Below are positions 7,965 to 15,358 of a stretch of DNA of 41,119 bases, piece after piece. Position 1 is the stretch's first letter. Every line of letters begins with the position of its first letter. The position numbers and the translations under genes are program-made. The stretch covers positions 1 through 41,119 of the forward strand of contig SHZC01000017.1 in the NCBI GenBank assembly GCA_009692505.1, in the 5' to 3' direction. The notes beneath the pieces were generated by a model, which was not told where the DNA came from, made no database searches, and saw only the letters and a program-made list of their open reading frames with translations. This DNA is from Myxococcales bacterium (GTDB lineage Bacteria > Myxococcota_A > Bradymonadia > UBA7976 > UBA1532).

Positions 7965-8642
7965 TCACGCGGCGTGGCGGGTTGGAAAGCGGCGACTCTC
8001 GATGTGGGCGATCTTCTCGCTCTGCCCCATCCGCCAGAAGCGCCGAAGCTCGGGGAACATCTCGTCGACCCGCCCCCGCTCGAAATAGACCGCGACCAGC
8101 CAGCGGCAATACCGAGCACCAAGTCGATTGGCCGCCCGATATCGGTCGTGCTCATCGGCGTCGACGTGCCCCGAGAGGTGCCAGTCGTCAAAGAGGCGCC
8201 GCACGAGGACGCGAGCGGTCACGGGGAAGCCCAGCTCATGACGTGAAACCCAGGTGCACAGGAACTTGTCGACCTCGGCCTGAAGCTCAAGCTCCAGCCG
8301 GGAGACGGGGCGGCCCCGATCCGCACGGTGGAGAACGTAGACGAGGTGGCTGATCCCCTCGATGAGCGCGCAGGCCGGGTCGAGCGAGTGGTCATCCGTC
8401 ACGTCGGCCGCGCAGATCGAGTCGTCGAGGAGGAGCGCGAGACACAGCTCGCCTTCCGACTCGGTCAAGAGCAGAGCCTCGCGACCAAGGGAGGCCGCCG
8501 AGAGCCCCAGCGCGTCGAGGAGGGCGGCGCGCTTGAGATCGTTGACGACAAACGCCGCCGCATCCAGGACGGCCTCCAAGCCATAGATCTGGCAGAGCCG
8601 ATCCTGCCAACCGGAGACGGCGGGCTTCAGTGCGTTGTCCAC
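7965..8642 (-). CDS. Unrecognised 225-residue cytoplasmic protein, second of an overlapping pair
   Basis: I do not recognise this protein. It has no signal peptide or membrane segment. It is predicted mostly helical and is rich in Arg, Leu and Asp, with an acidic centre (LLLDDSICAADVTDDHSLDP) and a basic tail (RRFWRMGQSEKIAHIESRRF). A tail of this kind could be a nucleic-acid or partner-binding surface, but that is only composition. Its start overlaps the end of the upstream gene (8627-9247) by 16 bp, so the two are almost certainly co-transcribed and may form a complex. They sit between a PP2C phosphatase and a TPR lipoprotein. The start ATG at 8642 is the only one giving the full frame. Confidence 0.7.
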   Translation of the reverse strand: MDNALKPAVSGWQDRLCQIYGLEAVLDAAAFVVNDLKRAALLDALGLSAASLGREALLLTESEGELCLALLLDDSICAADVTDDHSLDPACALIEGISHLVYVLHRADRGRPVSRLELELQAEVDKFLCTWVSRHELGFPVTARVLVRRLFDDWHLSGHVDADEHDRYRAANRLGARYCRWLVAVYFERGRVDEMFPELRRFWRMGQSEKIAHIESRRFPTRHAA

Positions 8643-9247
8643 GGTCGATTGCCGAGCGCGACGCCGAGAGAGGCCAAGCGAGCGGCCGCCCGGGGGCTGC
8701 CTGTGGTCGCGTACCGCTCATAAATTCGCAAGACGTCCTGATCTTGCCGAAAGCAACGCTCGCTCACCTCATTGATGATGTCAACCATCTCCACGAATCG
8801 GACGGCCAATCCTTCGTACATTTGTTTGAATGGATTGCTTGGACCACCGCGTGAGAGGCTCTGTGCTGCCCCATGATAGGCGCCAGAACCGACGTCAATA
8901 TAATAACGTTCCCCGTTCAGCGATCGACTCAGCGATTCAGAGAAAAACCCCGTCAAATAGAGGCTCGTATCACCGATTTGCTTGAGCGTCTGGAAGCGAC
9001 CCTGCCCATCTGACTGCATGGCGCGCATCATCTGGACGCCGAGCGGCTCGTCCATCAGATCATCGAGCGTCTCGGTCATCGTCGCCGAACGCTCGGCAAA
9101 GCTCGTCAACATGGACACAAGATATGAGTGTGTCGCTTCGTCAATCTCGGTTTTCTGCTGGACCAAGACCTCGTCCAGGCTCGACTTGAAGTAGTGGTCG
9201 AGAGACGTGGTGCTCAGGGCGACTTTGGGGGAACCGTCATCTTCCAT
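8627..9247 (-). CDS. Unrecognised 206-residue protein, first of an overlapping pair
   Basis: No family is recognised. The protein is soluble-looking and helical, beginning with an acidic MEDDGSPK segment, then helices such as DHYFKSSLDEVLVQQKTEID and a central segment TLKQIGDTSLYLTGFFSESL. I chose ATG 9247 because GGGAG lies 8-9 nt upstream in an AT-richer leader. The open frame continues upstream to 9340 but without a ribosome site, and that stretch would overlap the promoter area of the divergent TPR gene. Base composition here is visibly less GC-rich than in neighbouring genes. It overlaps the following gene by 16 bp. Confidence 0.7.
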   Translation of the reverse strand: MEDDGSPKVALSTTSLDHYFKSSLDEVLVQQKTEIDEATHSYLVSMLTSFAERSATMTETLDDLMDEPLGVQMMRAMQSDGQGRFQTLKQIGDTSLYLTGFFSESLSRSLNGERYYIDVGSGAYHGAAQSLSRGGPSNPFKQMYEGLAVRFVEMVDIINEVSERCFRQDQDVLRIYERYATTGSPRAAARLASLGVALGNRPWTTH

Positions 9248-9387
9248 AGTGAGATCTCCCTCTTCTATACCATTGACATCGGACGCCTCATGCGCGGGCT
9301 TGAATGAGTTCTTCGGGTAAATCGACGCAAACTCTGCCACGCGATCGCCTTTGCGACCGGGTCCGTCGAGGTGTAACCTTGGCCCCC

Positions 9388-10971
9388 GTGAAGTGCTTGC
9401 GCGGCTTGATTCTGGGTCTTTCGACCGTCTCGATGGGCGCGTGTCTGGGTGCCGGGCCTCGGACCTCGACCTTGGGCTCGGAGGCGAGTACGGCTTTCAC
9501 CGAAGGCGCGCGGCTCCTTCAGGAGGGCCGCCATGATGAGGCTGCGTTGGCCTTTGATCGGGCGGCCGAAGCGGACCCGCTGGACCTCGACGCCTGGCTC
9601 GCGGCATCTCGGGCGCACGCCGGCGTGCTCCATGTCCTCGATGCGAAACGCTGCCTCGAGCGCGCACACGCGCTTGATGGCAAGGCGCCCCGCGTCCTCG
9701 ACGCCACGGTAGAAGTCCTCATCGCGCTGAACCTCGGGGAGGAGGCACGCGATCACCTCCGCGCCGCGCTCGAGGCCGCACCACCGGATGCCGCGGACTT
9801 GGTGAAGCTCGGAGATCTCGAAGCGACGCTCGGCGAGCTCGACGACGCCCTTGCGACCTACGAGCGCGCCGTGAAACTCGACCCCAAGCTCTCCGCGGCC
9901 CACGAGCGTCTGGGCCACCTCCATGCCCGGGCCGGGCGGACCGCTGCCGCCGCGCAGGCCCTCAACCGCGCGGTGATCAACGACGCGACGCGGCGAGCCC
10001 TCGATCCGGTCATTGTCCGTCTGGCAGTCGAGGGGGAGGATCTCGAGGTCGCCCGCACGGCCCTCGGCCGGATGAAGATCGGCAACGAACCCGAGGCGGC
10101 CTCGCTGGCCCTCGGCGCGCTGCTGGCCGGGCGAGACAACCTCCTCGCCGCCGTGGGTGAGTTTGAGCGGGTCTTGAACCGGCTCCCTGATCACGCCGAG
10201 GCGCGCCTGGCGCTCGGGCAACTCCTCGCCCGAGCCGGCAGGTACGACGACGCCGAAGCGACGCTCGCGCGCCTCAAGCCGGACGCGCCACGCTTCGAGG
10301 AGGCGTTGGGTCTCCGCGGCGAGCTCGCCCTCCGACGGTCCGATCCCGAGTCGGCGTTGCTCCACGCCACGGAGCTGACGCGCCTGCGGCCAGACGAGGC
10401 CCACCCGATCGTTCTGCGGGTGCGGGCACTCCGCGCGCTGAAACGCCACGCGGACGTGACCCCCCTCCTGGACGCGGGTCGCAAACGATTTCCGGCGGAC
10501 GACCATCTGGCCTTCCTCGAGGCGCTCAACGCCGACGATCTCGGGGACGAAGCGCGGGCGGTGCGCTTGATGGAGACGCTGATCGTACAAGCACCCCGAC
10601 ACGCGGCCGCGCTCAACTTCGTGGGCTTCTCGCTCGCCGAACGTGGTGTCCGGCTCGACGAGGCCGAGACGCTGATTCGCCGGGCCATGGAGCAAGATCC
10701 GGACGACGGCGCGATCACCGACTCTTTGGGCTGGGTCCTGTACCAGCGAGGTCGACTCGCCGACGCGGAGGTTCAGCTTCGCCGCGCGACGGAGCTCGAT
10801 CCAGACGAGGCGGAGATTCGTTTCCATCTCGGCGAGGTGCTCTTCGTTTCGGGTCAGCGTGAGGCCGGCCTCGCGCTCATGCGGTCGGCCACGTCAGCGA
10901 CGAAGGACAAGGCGTTCCACGCCCGGTGGACTGCGCGCCTCAAGCAGCTCCGGCAGAAGCGCAAGCCTTGA
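9388..10971 (+). CDS. TPR-repeat lipoprotein
   Basis: A 527-residue protein with an N-terminal export signal from a GTG start (MKCLRGLILGLSTVSMGAC). It ends at a cysteine in a lipobox-like M-G-A-C context, so it is probably lipid-anchored. The rest is a long array of tetratricopeptide repeats with recurring A-x(3)-F-DRAAEADPLD-type helices (for example YERAVKLDPKLSAAHERLGHLHARAG and RRATELDPDEAEIRFHLGEVL), about a dozen in all. TPR arrays act as protein-binding scaffolds, often in outer-membrane assembly or secretion. The frame is open further upstream to 9304, but the signal peptide fixes the start at the GTG. Its stop overlaps the TTG start of the next lipoprotein gene (TTGA), so the two are translationally coupled and likely work together at the outer membrane. 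Confidence 0.86.
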   Translation: MKCLRGLILGLSTVSMGACLGAGPRTSTLGSEASTAFTEGARLLQEGRHDEAALAFDRAAEADPLDLDAWLAASRAHAGVLHVLDAKRCLERAHALDGKAPRVLDATVEVLIALNLGEEARDHLRAALEAAPPDAADLVKLGDLEATLGELDDALATYERAVKLDPKLSAAHERLGHLHARAGRTAAAAQALNRAVINDATRRALDPVIVRLAVEGEDLEVARTALGRMKIGNEPEAASLALGALLAGRDNLLAAVGEFERVLNRLPDHAEARLALGQLLARAGRYDDAEATLARLKPDAPRFEEALGLRGELALRRSDPESALLHATELTRLRPDEAHPIVLRVRALRALKRHADVTPLLDAGRKRFPADDHLAFLEALNADDLGDEARAVRLMETLIVQAPRHAAALNFVGFSLAERGVRLDEAETLIRRAMEQDPDDGAITDSLGWVLYQRGRLADAEVQLRRATELDPDEAEIRFHLGEVLFVSGQREAGLALMRSATSATKDKAFHARWTARLKQLRQKRKP

Positions 10972-11744
10972 CGACCCGATGGCTCGGCCTCCTCGCTTTT
11001 TGCCTCGTCTCCGGTCTAACCGGCTGCCCGGCCACCGTGCCTCGCCCGGCGGACGGCCCGACGACCCCCGAGCCCGTCCTCGCGCGTCTGCGGGAGCGGG
11101 GCGAAGCCATCAGCTCCTTGAGCGGGCTCTTGTCCATTGAGGCTTGGCGCGGAGACGAGCGGGTTCGGGCGCGGCAGCTCATCATGGTGCAGCGCCCCGA
11201 TCGCCTGAGGGTCGATACGCTGACCCCGTTTGATCAGCCCGTCTCGATGATGGCCAGCGACGGCGTAACCGTGTCGATCTATAGCTTGGAAGGGCGGCGA
11301 TACCACCAGGGCAAGGCCACCCCGGAGAACCTCTCGCGGCTGCTGCAGCTTCCCCTGACCGGCCACGAACTGACGGCGCTGCTGTCCGGGGGCATCCCGC
11401 TCCTCTCGTACACCGAGGCGCACCTGGACTGGGATGACGGCCGCGGGGCGTACCTGCTTCGTCTGAGCGCCGGCACTCGTCGTCAGGACATCTGGGTCGA
11501 GAGCGGCCTCTTCCGCGTCCTTGAGCTGCTGACCTATGAAGGCGGGACGTTGGTCTTCAGTGCCCGCTTTGGAGACTACTCCGATCGCGGCCCACGGGCC
11601 GTGCCTCGTCGACTACGGTTCGAGGTGCCGGGGCGCAAGCTGCGGGTCGATGCCGTGCTCGTCGACCACGCGCTCGATGTCTCCCCACCCGAAGGTGCCT
11701 TCCAGATCCCCGTGCCAAGGGGTATAGAAGTCGAGCCGTTGTAG
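10968..11744 (+). CDS. LolA/LolB-fold (DUF4292-like) lipoprotein
   Basis: A 258-residue lipoprotein. From the TTG at 10968 the sequence reads as a short basic start, a hydrophobic run LGLLAFCLVSGL and the lipobox LTGC. The mature domain has the pattern of LolA/LolB-like half-barrels: an N-terminal helix (LRERGEAISSLSG), then strands such as RARQLIMVQRPDRLRVDTLTP and MASDGVTVSIYSLEGRRY, and a C-terminal strand region with VPRRLRF. Proteins of this fold carry lipidated substrates or sense outer-membrane state. Overlap with the TPR gene (TTGA) supports coupled expression. A longer frame from 10926 is less likely because it places 14 extra residues before the signal peptide. LolB itself is possible, but the match is not strong enough to name it. 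Confidence 0.75.
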   Translation: MTTRWLGLLAFCLVSGLTGCPATVPRPADGPTTPEPVLARLRERGEAISSLSGLLSIEAWRGDERVRARQLIMVQRPDRLRVDTLTPFDQPVSMMASDGVTVSIYSLEGRRYHQGKATPENLSRLLQLPLTGHELTALLSGGIPLLSYTEAHLDWDDGRGAYLLRLSAGTRRQDIWVESGLFRVLELLTYEGGTLVFSARFGDYSDRGPRAVPRRLRFEVPGRKLRVDAVLVDHALDVSPPEGAFQIPVPRGIEVEPL

Positions 11745-11765
11745 CGTCCCGCGTTTGCTTCTGGT

Positions 11766-11783
11766 TACAATGGCCGCGCGGCC
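11766..11783 (+). promoter_or_regulatory. Possible -10 element with adjacent 12-bp palindrome ahead of the MshEN gene
   Basis: TACAAT (11766-11771) matches the sigma-70 -10 consensus at 5 of 6 positions. It is followed immediately by the perfect palindrome GGCCGCGCGGCC (11772-11783), where transcription would begin. No convincing -35 hexamer is present at 16-18 nt spacing. The palindrome could be an operator or chance in GC-rich DNA. Confidence 0.3.
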
Positions 11784-11810
11784 CTGACTGAGGCACCGAG
11801 ACGCCCCTAA

Positions 11811-13262
11811 ATGAGCGACAAACTTCGCTTCGGCGAGATCCTTGTGCGAGCCGGCGTCCTCGACCGTTCGCAACTTGAGAGCGTCGTACGCGAACAGGAC
11901 GCGTCCGGTGGGGATCTCGGTGAGCTGCTCGTCGCACGGGGCTGCCTCGAGGAGGCCACGATGCTCCAGACGGTCAGCAAGGCGCTCAGCCGCCCGATCG
12001 TCAGCTTGGAGACCATCACGCCCGACCCGCGGGCCACGTCGCTCCTGACCGCCCAGACCTGCCGGGAGCACCTGCTCTTTCCGGTGGAGATTGAGCGCAA
12101 TCGGAGCGGCGACCATCTGCACGTCGCGATGGCCAACCCGCTCGATGTGAAGGCGATCAAGGTGGTGATGCAGCAGGCCCGCCTGCGTATTCAGCCCCTC
12201 GTGGCCTCGGCCCGGGAGATCAAGGCGACGATCGCCCGGCATTATGGCGGGCCGCCCCCCCCGGTCGTTTCCAGGCAGCCGATGGTGGCCCCGAGCGCCG
12301 CCTCGTCTCCGAGTCTCGGCGGCAGACCACCCGCGGCCCCGCTGTCCCGAGCCTTGGCCGCCCCACCGCCGGTCGCCGGCGCGCCGCTTCCGCGGATAGG
12401 CCCGCCGGTCTCGGCAGGTGGCGCGGAGGCCGTCTTCGACTTTGCGGTCATGGATCTATCGTCCTATGACGACGGGCCTCCGGTCGCCGCGGCCAAGCCT
12501 ACGGCGGTTCCAAGTCCGCCAAGGCAGACGGCGGGGCTTGACGCCGATCTCATGGCGCTCCTTGAGCAAGGGACCGCTGAGCTGAGCCGCGGCTCGGAAC
12601 CCCCGACTCGGCCCGTGCCCTGGCCCCCCCCTCAACGCACGCCCCGGGATCTCCACGACTCGCAGGTCCCCGGCTCGGCTTACGGCATCGTGCAGGGACG
12701 AAGGCGCGAGCCCTCTGAGCCTTCGCTGAGTGGGCTCCGAAGCGAGCTACCCTCACGGCACCCGATCGAGCCCCAAGGCCCGCCCAGATCCGCCTTGCCC
12801 CCGCTGCCCAGCTTGCCCGGTCGGGCGCAGGCGGGCCCGGTCGTTTCCACCTCGGCGGGGGGGATGCCGCCGCTCCCGGGCCCACCACGGCCGCTGCTGC
12901 CGGTCGCTTCGTCACCACGGCCGTCGGCACTTCCACCCGAGCCGATGCCAGGCATGGTCGACGCCGAGCCCCTCGAGCTCCGCCGCCTCCTGGATCGTTA
13001 TGCCCATGAGCTCGACGACAAGACCGAGAACGCCGATGAGACCATCTCCCATCTCCTCGACCGTTTAGGCCCGGCTCGTGCCCGGCGGAGCACCGATCAG
13101 GTCTTTCAAGAGCTTGAGCGTTCACTCGCCGAGACGGCCCCGGGCACGTCGCGCCTCCTCCTGGTCCTCGTGCGCCATCTCGCGCGCCGGGGGCTCGTCG
13201 ACCTCTCGGAGCTCCTGACCGAGTTGGCCAATCAAGAGAACTTTTCGCCTCGTCGGCCGTAG
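11811..13262 (+). CDS. MshEN (GspE N-terminal) domain protein with proline-rich linker, no ATPase
   Basis: 483 residues. The first about 145 residues are a MshEN/T2SSE-N domain (LRFGEILVRAGVLDRSQL, GDLGELLVARGCLEEATM, HLHVAMANPLD), the module found at the N-terminus of type II secretion and type IV pilus ATPases. MshEN domains can bind cyclic di-GMP. The middle (about 150-380) is a Pro/Ala/Gly/Ser-rich low-complexity linker. The C-terminal about 100 residues are a helical domain (LLDRYAHELDDKTENADETI) that I do not recognise. There is no Walker box, so this is not a secretion ATPase. It may be a c-di-GMP-responsive adaptor (inference). It lies 24 bp upstream of the ECF sigma gene and may be in its operon. 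Confidence 0.8.
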   Translation: MSDKLRFGEILVRAGVLDRSQLESVVREQDASGGDLGELLVARGCLEEATMLQTVSKALSRPIVSLETITPDPRATSLLTAQTCREHLLFPVEIERNRSGDHLHVAMANPLDVKAIKVVMQQARLRIQPLVASAREIKATIARHYGGPPPPVVSRQPMVAPSAASSPSLGGRPPAAPLSRALAAPPPVAGAPLPRIGPPVSAGGAEAVFDFAVMDLSSYDDGPPVAAAKPTAVPSPPRQTAGLDADLMALLEQGTAELSRGSEPPTRPVPWPPPQRTPRDLHDSQVPGSAYGIVQGRRREPSEPSLSGLRSELPSRHPIEPQGPPRSALPPLPSLPGRAQAGPVVSTSAGGMPPLPGPPRPLLPVASSPRPSALPPEPMPGMVDAEPLELRRLLDRYAHELDDKTENADETISHLLDRLGPARARRSTDQVFQELERSLAETAPGTSRLLLVLVRHLARRGLVDLSELLTELANQENFSPRRP

Positions 13263-13285
13263 ACGAAGAGAGAGCCCAAACCTCG

Positions 13286-13981
13286 ATGCTCGGATTCGTC
13301 CTCATGCTCTTCAGCGGCCGCGCGCGCGCTGTGGGGGTGTCGTCGTCCCCGACGGCGGGGGACGATTCGGACGAGGGATTGATGGAAAGATATCGCGATG
13401 GTGACGTTCGGGCCTTCGAGTCCCTGCTCACCCGTCATGAGCGCGGCATCTTCAACTTTACCTACCGCGTCGTTCGGGATCGGGAACTGGCGAACGATCT
13501 GATGCAGGACTGCTTCATGCGGGTGGTGAAGAACGCGGGCAGCTATAGCCGGAAGGCGAAGTTCACGACGTGGCTCTATACGATTGCTCGCAACCTCTGC
13601 ATCGACGCGCTCCGCAAGGGCCGGTTTCGTAGGGTCACGAGCCTCGACGCGCCGATGGGCGAAGACAGCGACTCCCGGCCGCTCGTCGAGACCATCGCGG
13701 GCGTCAGCGACGACGGCTTCGACCACACGGACCGAACCGAGCTGTCCGCGCGAATTGAAGCGGCCGTGTCGCAGCTCAGCGACGAGCAGCGTGAGGTCTT
13801 CGTCATGCGTGAGGTCATGCAGCTCCAGTTCAACGAGATCGCCGAGGTCGTCGGCGTGTCCGAGAACACGATCAAGAGTCGGATGCGCTATGCCCTGGAG
13901 AATCTTCGGCTCCGGCTGTCCGATTATGCAGACGACGTCCCAACCGGGGCCCCAGTTGTGGCGGCGAGGCATCGAGCATGA
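13286..13981 (+). CDS. ECF (RpoE-type) sigma factor
   Basis: A 231-residue group IV sigma factor. Region 2 (about 36-113) contains ERYRDGDVRAFESLLTRH, DLMQDCFMRVVKN, the core-binding and -10 recognition helices, and FTTWLYTIARNLCIDALR. Region 4 (about 166-215) contains LSDEQREVFVMREVMQLQFN and the helix-turn-helix IAEVVGVSENTIKSRMRYALENLR. The first about 30 residues are atypical, so a later start (for instance ATG 13382) cannot be excluded. The stop overlaps the ATG of the next gene (ATGA), the usual sigma/anti-sigma arrangement. It probably controls an envelope or extracytoplasmic stress regulon under the membrane protein that follows. Confidence 0.93.
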   Translation: MLGFVLMLFSGRARAVGVSSSPTAGDDSDEGLMERYRDGDVRAFESLLTRHERGIFNFTYRVVRDRELANDLMQDCFMRVVKNAGSYSRKAKFTTWLYTIARNLCIDALRKGRFRRVTSLDAPMGEDSDSRPLVETIAGVSDDGFDHTDRTELSARIEAAVSQLSDEQREVFVMREVMQLQFNEIAEVVGVSENTIKSRMRYALENLRLRLSDYADDVPTGAPVVAARHRA

Positions 13982-15336
13982 GCCCACCCTCAGCCGGAGC
14001 CGACCGCCTGCTTGACCTGCTCTACCCGGAGGGCAAGACCGAGGCCCAGCTTCAGGTCTTGCGGCGAGAGGTCGAGGCCGATCCCGAGCTTCGGGCGCAG
14101 CTTCGAGACTACGAGAGGGTGCGCGCGCTCGTCTCGCACCTGCCTGACCTCACGCCCGATCATCACGTGCGCTCGGCGCTGCTTCGAGCGGCTCGGACGC
14201 GCTCGGAACCCTCCGGCTCGGGCGCGTTTTGGGCGTGGTTGTCGGCCTCCCTCTCCGGACCTACGCTCGCGGGCGCGATGGGGCTCCTGCTCGCGGTCGG
14301 CGGCGCGGTCTTGCTGAACTCGGAGTCGAGCGACGACCTGATCCCGGCCGCAGCTCCAGCCGCCCTGCAGCCGGAGGCGAGCAACGGCGTTGCCCCCGCG
14401 GTTGTCGCCGCTTCGAGCACGTCCGCTGAGCCTCCTGCGGCGGCTGGACTGATGGCCGAAGACGCGAAGAAGGACACGGCGTGGCCGCGCTCGGGAGGGG
14501 AAGCACCGGGCGACGCGGACACGAAGTCCGCCGCGACCTTGGGGGCCGTGGGGAAGAAGGGCACGAGTAGTGCTCGAGGCACGCTCGACTCCGATGGTGT
14601 CGTCTACGGGGCCATGGGCTCGTCGGCCGAGTCCGAGTCCGAGTCCGAGCGAGACTCCGCGGCCAAGTCGCCCCCAGCCAAACGGGCGAAGAACGTCGAG
14701 GCGCTCGAGGAGAAGTCGGCCCCCAGCAAGCCCGAGGTCCAGAGAGACGACCCGCTGATACAAGACGACAAGCGACCCGCCGCCCCGGCCAACGACGAGA
14801 TCGCCCCAAACGACGAGAATCAAATGCAGCGCGCGTTCGCGCCTCCCCCTCCCCAAGAGTCACCCGCCGAGGACAAGACCCCGATGCTCTTGGCCGAGGC
14901 CCGCTCGCTGCGTCGGACGGGTCGCGTCGCTCAGGCCATCACCATCTACGAGCAGCTCACGCGAACCGCCACTTCCCTCGTCGCCCGAGCGGAGGCCCGG
15001 CTTGAGCTGTCTCGCTCGCTCAGAGAGAGCGGCTCGCTGCGCCCGGCGGCCGCGTCGTATGAGCTCTTCCTCTCCGGGTTCCCCGGGCACCCCGACGCCC
15101 AGGTCGTGCTCTTCGAGACCGCTGAGATCTATGAGCGACTCGGAAACCTGGTGCGCGCCGCCGTCTTGTATCAGCAGGTCGTCCAGGCCGAAGGTCCACT
15201 CTCAACGCGCGCCGCCGATCGGCTGACCGCCCTCGAGTCCGCCTCGCAATATAAATCGAAGGCGAGCCCCGCGGACGCCGATCCCAGCGGCTCAACGCCG
15301 AGCCAAGGCTCCAGGCCCGCCGACCCCAAGCTGTGA
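13978..15336 (+). CDS. Putative membrane anti-sigma factor with periplasmic TPR domain
   Basis: 452 residues. The N-terminal cytoplasmic part (about 1-90) has the size and helical character of an anti-sigma domain but no H-x3-C-x2-C zinc motif. One membrane segment follows (about 95-113, LAGAMGLLLAVGGAVLL). A long low-complexity linker includes a GAGTCC tandem repeat near 14628-14652 that encodes Ser-Glu runs. The C-terminal about 150 residues form TPR-like helices (RSLRRTGRVAQAITIYEQL, AEIYERLGNLVRAAVLYQQV) resembling CpoB/YbgF. The ATGA overlap with the ECF sigma gene supports a regulator role: a cytoplasmic sigma-binding end with a periplasmic sensor. The anti-sigma assignment rests mainly on context. 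Confidence 0.72.
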   Translation: MSPPSAGADRLLDLLYPEGKTEAQLQVLRREVEADPELRAQLRDYERVRALVSHLPDLTPDHHVRSALLRAARTRSEPSGSGAFWAWLSASLSGPTLAGAMGLLLAVGGAVLLNSESSDDLIPAAAPAALQPEASNGVAPAVVAASSTSAEPPAAAGLMAEDAKKDTAWPRSGGEAPGDADTKSAATLGAVGKKGTSSARGTLDSDGVVYGAMGSSAESESESERDSAAKSPPAKRAKNVEALEEKSAPSKPEVQRDDPLIQDDKRPAAPANDEIAPNDENQMQRAFAPPPPQESPAEDKTPMLLAEARSLRRTGRVAQAITIYEQLTRTATSLVARAEARLELSRSLRESGSLRPAAASYELFLSGFPGHPDAQVVLFETAEIYERLGNLVRAAVLYQQVVQAEGPLSTRAADRLTALESASQYKSKASPADADPSGSTPSQGSRPADPKL

Positions 15337-15358
15337 CGCAAGCCGGACCCCGCGCCGT

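Noticed and set aside
8868..9340. Longer start at 9340 for the 8627-9247 gene
   Set aside because: No ribosome site there; ATG 9247 has GGGAG at good spacing, and the extension would invade the divergent promoter region.
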